Source: Rhizophagus clarus (taxonomy: Eukaryota > Glomeromycota > Glomeromycetes > Glomerales > Glomeraceae). Taken from it: a stretch of 64,000 bases of DNA. Every line of letters begins with the position of its first letter. Position 1 is the stretch's first letter. The stretch spans positions 1,364,001 to 1,428,000 of the forward strand of contig BLAL01000194.1 in the NCBI GenBank assembly GCA_015698045.1, read 5' to 3'. The position numbers and the translations under genes were made by a program. Positions 12,247 through 21,743 of this stretch are shown piece after piece. The notes beneath the pieces were generated by a model, which worked only from the letters and a program-made list of their open reading frames with translations, had not been told where the DNA came from and did not search any database.

Positions 12247-12511
12247 ACATAATGGCAGTTTTTATGCATTTTTTCTTATTTTTCTTTTAAAGTTTTTCTT
12301 TCTTTAGCTGTACTGTACATTGTTAAACGTATTATACCTTCATATAAGCATTTTACAAATTTTTTCCATCATATCTTCACTCTTTTATAGTCATAAACAT
12401 AATCGCAGTTTTTATGCATTTTTTTCTTATTTTTCTCTCTACATTTGTCTTCTTTCTTTAACTGTACATTGTTAAACGTATTATACCTTCATGTAAACAT
12501 TTTACAAAATT
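12207..12511. repeat. Tandem duplication, two units of about 152 bp
   Basis: The string 'CTTTTATAG..GTAAACATAATGGCAG' followed by TTTTTATGCATTTTTTCTTAT, CTGTACATTGTTAAACGTAT and TATACCTTCAT occurs at 12230-12350 and again at 12383-12505. The unit contains the putative last splice acceptor (TTTTATAG), so the duplication supplies a second acceptor downstream of the gene. Confidence 0.75.
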
Positions 12512-13960
12512 ACTGCTAAAATAAATTACGACCCAATACTTTTATCATGCACACTCGTATAAAATTTCGAGTTTAGATAAAAAAATTTAACATGCGCGCT
12601 ACAATTTGTAACACCGATCACTTTGCTAAGAAAAAATTCTTTATTATCTTACATTCAAAAATAAATACAAATCGGGTCTCGTAACATGTGAGAAAAACTT
12701 CAAGTTTGAGACTTTGCAGTTATACATGACGAAGTTTCTATGTTAGTGTCTGATGTATAATCCAACAGTCTAACTATCCATCTGAAATTTACGTGACTTA
12801 GAAATTTCTTTACGAAATGTCTATAAAACACATATTTATTAATGATATGAAACTAAGATTACAATAAATAGTGAGAATATTTGAGCTGTTACCCCTCAAA
12901 AAGCTTTCTCTTCTTTTTTGTGTCTGCCCCAATAAGAATACGAATCTGATCGTCAGTTCATTCAGCCATTTCAACCGTAGTTCAACTGCAAAATTTTATA
13001 GTACTGCGTGTGGACCATACTATAACCACACTTGATCCATTCATGCAAATATTTATAACCTAGTTTAGAAAATGGTCGGAAGTTTATGATTCGCTAGAGC
13101 CCAATATCCGAGGATTTTTTTCAACACTTCCTGGAGGTATACAATAATATGAATAGGACCTATCCATCATATTGAAAATAAAGAGAGTTCTCTTTAATAT
13201 ATCCACGGAAAAATACTAAGAAATCTTATTGTGAGGCTCCATCAATTACTACAGGGAAAATAACTAATAAAGCAGACAAGACAAATATTACTAGTGGAAG
13301 ACATCTTGTTTTCCTAATGCAAAAACCCATAGTGAGAAAACCTTACACTCTGCATATAAAACTTCTGGCGTATTCATATCTTATTTTTTTTTTTTTTTTC
13401 CGCGGGAAGTTAAATGAACTTCTACGTGCAACTAGACACTTTATATCTTGCTTAAAAGGAGGAAAGAGAGATGAGGGGTGATTATCATAGTCGTCTGATA
13501 AGATAGCTAGATCTTGTAGATCTCAAAATTGCGAAATCCTCAGACCTTCATAACATATGGCTTTGTAGGCATTATTTTACTTATAAAGTAAGCTCTTTCA
13601 CATTTTCACATATCTATTTTCGAATTCGCACAATTGTGGCTCGGCAAATCATCACTTCTCCGGATTAGCTTTTTTACCAAAACATCAAAAAGGGGATATA
13701 GTAGGATTAAATCAAATACAATGGACACATATTTTGTTGATAATCTGCTAAAGAATTTTTCTTAGAGATGATCTTTACAGAGATTGACGGTATCATTACA
13801 TTTCTTTAACTTCGAATAATAATCTGCTAATAGAATTTTTGCCTTGAAGCAACAACCCACAACGGAACATCTCTATCTCGTCTGTATCACTATGAGTTAA
13901 ACTCATTCTTATTAATAGTTCCTATTTCCCATAGAAGGTGGATTGTATCATGCAATTTTG
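12512..13960. other. Intergenic, repeat fragments only
   Basis: No coding sequence supported. 13635-13668 repeats the TGTGGCTC[AG]GCAAA..CTCCGGATTAG block seen at 3372-3434. A GCAACAACCCACA..CGGAAC phrase at about 13849 also occurs at about 10417, suggesting another dispersed repeat. A T run of 18 lies near 13385. Confidence 0.4.
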
Positions 13961-14478
13961 TCAGATTAAAATTTGTGGAAGATAAAAAGCATCAGATTGC
14001 ATGAATTCATAAAATAAAGCTGTTGGGTTTCTTACACTAGGCTGACTATATATAAATCGTTTAAGTATTTTTTTTTCTCCCCAACACTCTGTTTTCCAAC
14101 AGGATTTGATTTTGCAAAAAAATATCATTCCAGTGAACCCAAACATCCCAGTCATCCACAGTTTCAATACGCCAATTCTCTCTTAAACCATACACAGGTC
14201 GAAGTTGGCCAACGTACAGGAAACAAATTTCTAGCCGAGAAACTTCATCTACACGACCCATTTTCAGTGATTTACTGCAATTTAAAATAAATATAAATTT
14301 GGAAATTCTTTGGAAACTTGTCCCATTTCCATTAGGTTTCCATATCATTTTTGTCATACAATGAATTTCAATAAACAAATAAGAGTCATCATTATGATTA
14401 ACTATTCTACAATATTCACAAAATTCTACATCATTCTTGAATATTCTGGTTAAATATTTATCCGTTTTATATTCATTT
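13961..14478 (-). pseudogene. Unrecognised coding fragment with homopolymer frameshift
   Basis: On the minus strand a frame opens after a stop at about 14479 and runs to 14061; in-frame ATG codons occur at 14378 and below. It reads like genuine protein, with charged and aromatic residues (YLFIEIHCMTKMIWKPNGN; later WRIETVDDWDVWVHWNDIFL). At a run of nine A/T bases (14070-14080) the frame ends, but the alternative frame continues directly as ILKRFIYSQPSVRNPTALFY to a stop at 13961. The simplest reading is one gene fragment of about 170 codons with a one-base slip in the homopolymer, either a real mutation or a sequencing error. No family recognised; a transposon-encoded protein is possible because a DIRS-like remnant begins only about 100 bp away on the other strand. 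Confidence 0.4.
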
Positions 14479-14579
14479 CATAAGGTAAATATGTAATCAC
14501 TAATCACTAATATATCTTCTTAATATTATTAACCCCAAATTTCTTACACTACAACGGTCAAACACCAATTCACAGACAA

Positions 14580-15005
14580 TAGAGCCTATACAAACAACAA
14601 CTGCATATCAACCATCTGGAATTGAAAGTGATCTGCTTTCGTTAAGAATCATAACCAAACAATCAGTTTTGATCAAAACCGATAACACGACATACATAGT
14701 GCATATCAATCATCAAGGGGAACAATATTGTCAAACCTATTGATAAGTGCAGAAGTGCTTTGGAAGTTATGTATGGATCGAAGAATAATCCTCCAAGCTG
14801 AACACATTCCTGGTCTACAGAATGTGAAAGCAACCTGAGACGATTGGCAATTAAACCCAGTAATATTCAAGATGATCAATAACCTGGCAAGTTCTTACAG
14901 GATAAATTTATTCGCCAATCAGATGAACACATTGGGAAGCCAGACCCATTTGCAACAGCAATAAAATCATTGTCATATGATTACAAAATTGGTGAGAAAT
15001 AATAT
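14580..15005 (+). mobile_element. DIRS-like retroelement remnant, RNase H region
   Basis: The plus strand, read across two or three frames, shows the RNase H landmarks of DIRS-type elements: VLIKTDNTTYIVHINHQG (the strand carrying the catalytic Asp), a leucine-rich helix with LQAEHIPGLQNVKA, then DWQLNPVIFKMINNL and INLFANQMN. The AEHIPG...A(D)..SR and W.LNP.IF..I pattern is how the RNase H tail of DIRS and related tyrosine-recombinase retroelements reads. Frame changes and stops (for example after HINHQG) show it is inactive. No reverse transcriptase, tyrosine recombinase or split direct repeat could be seen nearby. Confidence 0.65.
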
Positions 15006-15880
15006 ACAGGTTTAACTAAAATAATTATTACATATTATATATATCTGATATATATGTACAAAAAATAATACTAAAAAATTGTAAGCCATTATTTAACAAA
15101 AATTTAAAAAGGTAGTTAAAGTTAGGTTCAATATTAGATTGGGATTTCAGGAGATTGGAATTCAGGACAAATTAATTCAGAATAAAAAAATTTGGAAATT
15201 TGATGTGAGATTCTGGAAATTGGATTTAATAAATAGGTATTCAGAAATCTAGAGTTTCAGAAAATGATCCAGTTCGGAAAATGGGTATTCAGATTTTAGA
15301 AATTGACTTTGGGAAGAGCTATACTCAAGAAAAAGGTGTACTTGTAACAGAATTATATTAAAAGATAAGTATGGCATATTATTATATTATATGCTTCTTT
15401 CATGAACAAAAAGAAAATTCTCCTTTATCTGTAACATGCATGAAGCTAGGCTTATTTATAATTCTAAATATAAGATTATTTTAAGCAAAAGATGCAGTTC
15501 TTACAGTTTGAAGCGAAAAGTAGATAAAATGTCAAATAAAGAAAAAGTTCATTTTGTCATTATTTTCAAATTAATGTTTGGGGTTGTGATAATTTTTAAC
15601 TCGCGTTAAATTATTATTTTAAGTCTATTTAAAAAGTTTAGTTGTTGAATTTTTATTAACATAAACTTTATATAATTTACGGGTAATGAGATTTATAATG
15701 TGCACTAAAAACAAGTTCAAAATATATAATTTTATTTTAAAAATAATAAAAATAAAATGTTCATAAAATATAAGAATTGTCTATTTATGATATAAATCTT
15801 AAAAAAAACTATTTTTTTATAATTTATGTCTGTAAATTTTTTTTTTTTTTTTTTGAGAGGTGGTTTAAAAATATTTGAAA
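15006..15880. other. Intergenic with a degenerate GGAATTCAG-type repeat
   Basis: Between about 15125 and 15310 phrases such as GGATTTCAG, GGAATTCAG, TCTGGAAATTGGATTT, AATTCAGAA and TTCAGATTTTAGAAATTG recur irregularly, a decayed short tandem repeat. Otherwise AT-rich and empty. Confidence 0.4.
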
Positions 15881-17807
15881 TCAAAAAATCAAATCATCCT
15901 CATCTTGATTGAGATCTATTAAATAAATAAAATATACATTGCCAGTCATAAGTCTATAATTTTTCAAAAACTATAAAGTATAAAATAAATTATTCATCTC
16001 ACCTAATTTATTTAATTCACAATTCAAGCCTTCAGTAATACTTTCGGAAACTATAAATAATAATATCAATATTACTAATGATTGATTAAATAAATAACTT
16101 CATGTTATATACTTACTTGGATTTATTAATGTTGTTGAAATGGTTTCTATTAAAATGAATAACACAGGTAAATACTAAGTCAATAGGTTCGTTTCTAAAA
16201 AAAAAGATTAAAAATTTACCTTGAAATGAAGATAAATAATCAGCTGAATTCACTGGTTCTGGAAGATTTTCAAAATTTAAAAGTCTGCTTGTATAAATTG
16301 CTTGTGGATGTAATTGAAGATTTTTAGATTTATTTTCATTTGTTTCATTTTTAAATTTATTTTCTTTAATTTTTTCACATTCTTTTATTTGAGAATGAAT
16401 TTCACTATCTTCATCATCAATTTCATCTTTAAGCCATTTTTTCAATACTTTAAATAATTCTTTAGCAGTTGGTCTATTTTCTGGTTTAGCATCCCAACAT
16501 TTAATAATCAAATCTGCAATTAATTTTGGTGTATCTTCGGAAATTTTTGGTCTAAATCCTTTACATATCTTAATAGCCAAATTATTATCATGAGGAATAT
16601 CATTATAAGGAATTTCTTCTGACATAAGTTCATTCATCATTATTCCAAAGGAATAAATATCTGCTGCTTTTGTATATTGATATCCACGTAAGACTTCTGG
16701 TGCAATATAAGGCATTACTCCATAAACTCCTTTTTTACCCGATTGCTCTTCATTATTTACTGGTTGACACATTCCTAAATCACTAATAAATGGAAATTCT
16801 TCTTCACCATCAATTAATATATTGCCTGAATGAAAATCTTTATGAACTTTTCCGGCATCATGAATACTTGAAAGTCCATCTATAATATGACATAAACTTT
16901 CAATTTTAGTTTCATATTCTAAATCATTCATTAAATTATTTCTCAAATTTCCCCCACCACAATAATTTAACACCATCATATAATCTTTTGTATTTGGATT
17001 TTGAGTTATTCCATAACATACAAGAGTATTAGTACAATAAAAATGTCCCGAATTATAATATTTAATCTAAAATTATTAAAAGAGAAAATTTGTTAATAGA
17101 ATTCTTTATGTATTATTAACACAAAACATGAAAACAATATTTATTTTAATCACCTCATTTAAAAATTCATTACTTATATTAGATGAATTATCTAGACTTT
17201 TTAATGCAACTTTTACATTTGGAAGTCGATTCCATTCTTGATTCTCAATATCCCAATATTCAATATTTCCTTCAGGCCACTTAGCTGTATAAATTTTACT
17301 AAAACCGCCTCTGGTAAGATAGGTAACATTTTCAAATTTTTCAAAAGGTATCCATTCAAGACATTTTAAAGAAAATAAAGCATTAAGTTGTGAATGTTGT
17401 ATTAATTCATCAATATTTTTATTTCCACTAGTCCAATTTTTAAAATTTTCTTTAAATCTTTTAGCATTGCAAGGTTGACACCAATCTTCCCCTGTACCCG
17501 GTTCATAACATTCTCCACATACTCCGTAAATTTCTTTTCTTTTTTCTAAATCCATAATATTTATTTTCTTAAAAAGGGAATTACTTTCATCTGATTCAGT
17601 AGTTGAATCAGTAGAAGAAATTGTAGAATGGATCTATAAATAAATATTAAAATAAGATTTAATATGAATTTATATTTTTTTTTTTTTATAATATAATATT
17701 TTTAATACTTTTACCTGATAGCCGCTCTCATAAACCCATTCTATCCATAAATTTTTAACGTTTATTGTGGACTTAGATGTATCTATAATTTGCTTTGAAG
17801 TATCCAT
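15881..17807 (-). CDS. Tyrosine-kinase-like protein kinase with N-terminal Cys4 module (copy A, intact)
   Basis: Predicted to phosphorylate proteins in the cytoplasm; substrate unknown. Exons: 17715-17807, 17154-17633, 16220-17066, 16117-16146, 16003-16050, 15881-15915, all with GT..AG borders; total 1533 bp, 510 residues, no interruption. A C-x2-C-x9-C-x2-C module (C70, C73, C83, C86) precedes FKENFKNWTSGN. The kinase domain has a variant glycine loop RGGFSKIY (139-146), VALK lysine K176, catalytic loop HKDFHSGN (D268, N273), DLG in place of DFG (287-289), APE, and DIYSFGIMMNEL. Catalytic residues are present, so it is probably active. The tail has HPQAIYTSRLLNF and ends LNQDEDDLIF from three tiny exons. 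Start chosen by homology with copy B. An upstream block at 18088-18120 is shared with other copies. Confidence 0.9.
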
Positions 17808-18255
17808 TTTTTAATATCTTGCTATATAAAATGATTATTGTAAAACGTTTCTAAATGAAAAAATGTTAAAGTCCAATGTTTTTTTAGTAATTGTAAATTT
17901 AAATAATGAAAAGAAAATTCTTGTAAAAAGAGTAATTCGATTAATTACGAAGCTATGGATAAGATATTAAAAATGAAGCTAAAAAATTTAACTTTTAATG
18001 AAAATAATTTTTTCTCGAAAGCGACTGCAATATAAAAAACGGAGTATTTGTTTATATGCGTACAAACTTGAATGTCATTCGTTATTAGATGCAAATCTTC
18101 CCTAAATTGCATTGAAATGTAAATCCGACAACGACATTAACGGTTTAGTTTGACTATTTTCTTTGTTTATTGATTCCTTTTAAATGATAGTCTTACAAAT
18201 TTATAATTTCCCTTTTTAGACATTGGAACAATTGTCCTCCGATGTCTATTATCTA
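17808..18255. promoter_or_regulatory. Upstream region of kinase copy A with conserved block A
   Basis: About 285 bp before the ATG, positions 18088-18120 (minus-strand gene) read GATGCAAATC..CCTAAATTGCATTG, closely matching blocks upstream of kinase loci at 42714, 45581 and (inverted) 47045. It may hold shared promoter elements or just mark the duplicated unit. Confidence 0.45.
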
Positions 18256-18259
18256 GTGT

Positions 18260-18410
18260 TTCGGGCAAAACCGAAACAAATATTTTGGCGAAACTTCCGA
18301 AACTAGTTTTGCCACCAGCGCAAAATTCCGAAACTGGCGAACCTTCCGAACCTGGCAAAATTTCTGAAACTTGGCGAAACTTGTCTCAAACCTCAGAAAC
18401 TTCCATAACT
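18260..18410. repeat. Degenerate minisatellite, GGCGAAACTTCCGAAACT-like
   Basis: Phrases GGCGAAACTTCCGAAACT, CCGAAACTGGCGAACC, TTCCGAACCTGGCAAA, TTCTGAAACTTGGCGAAACTT follow one another with small changes. It is the most GC-rich stretch nearby. A short open frame across it (18285-18521) is a by-product of the repeat. Confidence 0.7.
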
Positions 18411-18589
18411 TTGATAAGTACTTCATTGGTTTATTTTAGTTTATCAAACAAAATAATAAATTTGTTTGTAAATTACGACTTTATAATTTATAATTTTACA
18501 TACTATTTAAATAATTATTAAATATATCAACTATTTTATCAGTTTTGACAAAAATTGTCTTGTGTCAGTCAGTACTTTAGAGCAAATGT

Positions 18590-19150
18590 GTTGCAAAATC
18601 TTTGTGATGAGTCTTTTATCCAAAAGAAGTCACATAGAGTAGATTGGTGTTATGGAATGGATAATACACCACAAAAAGTTACACTTTCAATGGAATAGGA
18701 AATTTCTAAAAGTTCGAGAATTGTGGACGAATGTTCCCTGTGTAATTAAAGTAGATTTTGAATTCGATCACAAAGAAAAGTATGAGAAATATGGAGGGTT
18801 CATGCGAAAATTGCGGAACAAAAAGCTAATAGTTTCCTAATAATTTCTCTTAGAAAGTCTATTTGGATAGACACAGGCGAAATCTGAGGGTCATATATTT
18901 ATCAAGGACTAAATGCTACAGAAGAATTTGTCAAAAGAATAGACATTGAAATAAAACGTATTAACCAAAACTTGACAATACAAAGGAATGTTGTATATGT
19001 AAAAAACCACAAGGTATGGGATCACTGTCATATAAGTGGAAATTCCTAGATGCTGCTCAAAAATGATTGTAATCTTAAACTGTGCACCGAACCATGGAAA
19101 ATACCAAGCTATCCGCGGATATGATTCACACTTGATGTGAATCAGTCGGC
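18590..19150 (+). mobile_element. Polinton/Maverick-type DNA polymerase B remnant
   Basis: Across several frames the plus strand gives the N-terminal region of a protein-primed type-B polymerase as found in Polinton/Maverick elements and linear plasmids: KYEKYGGFMRK, then a GLNATEEFVKRIDIEIKRIN helix, a CxxC knuckle (CICKKP), and the diagnostic DHCHISGK motif with DCNLKL behind it (19015-19085). Stops and frameshifts break it repeatedly, and the catalytic palm motifs are not seen. Sequence to about 19680 (including an open stretch at 19274-19456) may be more of the same element but was not recognised. Host-integrated and dead; no terminal repeats were found. Confidence 0.6.
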
Positions 19151-20044
19151 CAATCAGCTTTCATACACAGGATTAGAAACATTTGAGCGTTACAAGTCAA
19201 TAAGAGTTAGCCAGTTAAAATATATAAATTAATTTTAGTTTATGGATTATAGCTTACAGAAAATATAGGCGCAGTGGAAGTTTTTCACGTTGAAATCCAC
19301 ATAATATCCCGTGGAAAATTATGGATTCCGTTAAGGTTATGTTATGGAAGAAGTATGCGCAATTCGGTCAAAGTAAGCAAAACAGGCATAAAGTTACTGT
19401 TAATAATATATTCGACCCATCACGAGCTGAAAATACCTTTGTTGAACCAATGTTAATTTCGAAAAAAAAATCGTATGATCTCTCTTGAAGGTATAGAGAA
19501 ACAGGCTGCCTCACTCTTTGATGGTAAGCGATGGATTTTATGATTTTATTAGACGGAATGCTATTACCATTGGAGAATCGGTGTATTCATCATTACAAAT
19601 ACTGGAATGTTGCAAGAAAAAATGCAGAACCATGAGCGATGTCAGTTAAATTTCGTATATAAAAGATAAATCACTCATGAATTATTTACTTCGTAGGCGT
19701 AGTCTATGTAGATAATAGGGTGCATTTTTTTTATTACAAAAATCTACGTCATGTATACAACGCAGGGAAAGGTAAATTAGGAATGGAGAAAATTTTATTT
19801 ATTTATTCTTATATGTTTGACTTTAAAGAAACGTTTCTAACGTTTCATTCCTTTATAGATCACCGAGTTTTTACCATATTAAATACATATTATTAAAAAT
19901 ATTTTTGTTTAAAAAAAGGTGGTAAAAATATTGAAGCGATTAAATAATTAAAATAGTAATTTAATAGTATATTCATGTGACTTACAAAATTTTTGCAATA
20001 TGATAAAATATTAAAAATCAAAAATAATATATAAAAAAGATACT
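19151..20044. other. Possible continuation of the mobile-element remnant, then intergenic
   Basis: 19300-19445 is open in more than one plus frame (one reads VMLWKKYAQFGQ...NIFDPSRAENTFVEP), coding-like but unidentified. From about 19700 on the DNA is AT-rich and empty. Confidence 0.3.
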
Positions 20045-20685
20045 AAAATTTATCCATCATCTTCAAATAAAGTTTATATTAAATTAACATAATTTCCATA
20101 TTTAAAAACAAATGTCTTTACCTAATAACTCTAATAATCCTAAATAATGCGAAATATATACTGACGAATGAGGTTCAATAAATAAATTTATAATTAATAA
20201 ATTATATTACCATACTAATATTTCAAATATAAATTTACCTTTAAATGAAGTTAAATATTCAGATGAATTTATTGGTTCTAAAGATTTTCAAATTTAAAAA
20301 TCTGCTAGTATAAATTGCTTGTGAATGTGTTTGAAGATTTTTAGATTTACATTAGTTCTTTTATTTGAGAATAAATTACATTATCATCGTTGCTAATTTC
20401 GTCTTTTCATTTAACATTTGATACAATTTTTATTAAATCTGCAATTAACTTTGGTGTATCCTGAGAAATTTTTGCCTTTACATATTTTAACAACCAAAAT
20501 ATGATCATGAGGAACACAATTATAGTTTTATTTCCACTAGTCCGATTTTTAAATCTTTTAGCATTACAGTTGACACAATAATATCCTGTACCTGGTTCAT
20601 TACTTCTTTTTTCTTTTCTAAATCCATAACATTTATTTTTTAAAAAAGGAACCAGCGTCATCCGAATCAGTAGAAAAAATTACTA
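20045..20685 (-). pseudogene. Kinase-family copy 3, catalytic domain deleted
   Basis: The order of the family's exons is kept but the middle is missing. The N-terminal module is at 20520-20680 (EPGTGYYCVNCNAKRFKN, TSGNK). At about 20520-20530 the sequence jumps from TSGNK to the segment normally read as NDIPHDHNLAVKICKG, which lies in the C-lobe. That removes the glycine loop, lysine, HKD and DLG. Downstream pieces match LIADLIIKC, then the tail near 20240-20345 and remnants of the small 3' exons to 20045. The Cys module itself has lost residues (one Cys pair region is shortened). An 84-codon frame (20407-20661) crosses the deletion but continues out of frame. Non-functional as a kinase. Confidence 0.78.
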
Positions 20686-21113
20686 TTAAAGTAAAAGATT
20701 AAATTAAGTTTTAAATTAAATTAACATTTTTTGTTTAAGTAAAAGCATTGCACAATAATATTGATTTAAAGTAGTGAATCAAAATGCTTTATTATTAGAA
20801 ATATTCTTACATAGTTTATTTTATGGATGGCAGCTATCTGATCATCTCCGCATGGTAAATTAAGATACCTACACCTACAAATATTATTGATACATTCTTT
20901 TTTACAATTATATCAACTAATTTTATTAATCTGATTTAGATTGTGACCCTTCATCACAACCAATTTTCAATACATATCATACTGTTTGATAATTTTTGAA
21001 CATAATATTATTATAAGTAGAATATTTCTGCTTTTTTTATAGCCATTGTATAATTGTATTTTATTGTACTGGTATGTCAGAAATTAATTTGCTTTGAACT
21101 TTTTTCAATCCAT
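20686..21113. other. Intergenic, nothing recognised
   Basis: AT-rich; no coding or repeat structure noted. Confidence 0.4.
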
Positions 21114-21743
21114 TTATTTAGTATTTATTTTTATTGTAAAATGTTTCTTATTAGCAATAGTCATTTGTAGGAGACAATCAGGAATGATATTTGCATCAAA
21201 TGAAGAAAAATTTTTATCAAGCAGCTGACAGTAAAATCCATCCCTGATATTATCAACCACAGAAAATAAATGAAAAATTAAGCCTATCAAAAGTAATATC
21301 ACATTTAATCCCTGTACTAAAAAATAATATTTGAATACTCCTCTACATTTGATGAACAAACTGCCCAAAAAATCTAAACCTATCCTACTTCCATCTAAAA
21401 CTGCATTAATGTTCCTACATAAATTATTCATTAACTTGTGGCTAATAGGATTTGCATTAGTGCTATTATTCTGTTGATAAGTATTATCAATGAATTTCTA
21501 GTTTGTGATTTTAAAGCATTTTTTAAAAATTACACAAAACATATTATTAAAAAATTTAAGTATTTTTCTGTACAAACTAAGAAATATTATCATTTTACAA
21601 AGTTTGTATTGTTTGTGGCAAGATGAAAATAAAGTTATTATTAATAAAATTCTCACATCTTGATTATAACTTGCAAATAAAGCAAATACTAAAATATTAA
21701 AAGCACCAATCTTTAGAAACTCATCTGCAATTCTTTTTTTCAA
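21114..21743 (-). CDS. Hypothetical hydrophobic protein, doubtful
   Basis: Two minus-strand frames lie in line: 21498-21743 (81 codons, start MKKRIADEFLKIGAFNILVF) and 21114-21431 (105 codons). The second has a strongly hydrophobic stretch (FKYYFLVQGLNVILLLIGLIFHLF) likely to span a membrane. Between them sits a 66-base gap rich in T and stops, so they could be two exons, but no donor/acceptor pair could be chosen with confidence. I do not recognise either. They might equally be chance frames, although the coding-like composition of the second argues mildly against this. Confidence 0.3.
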
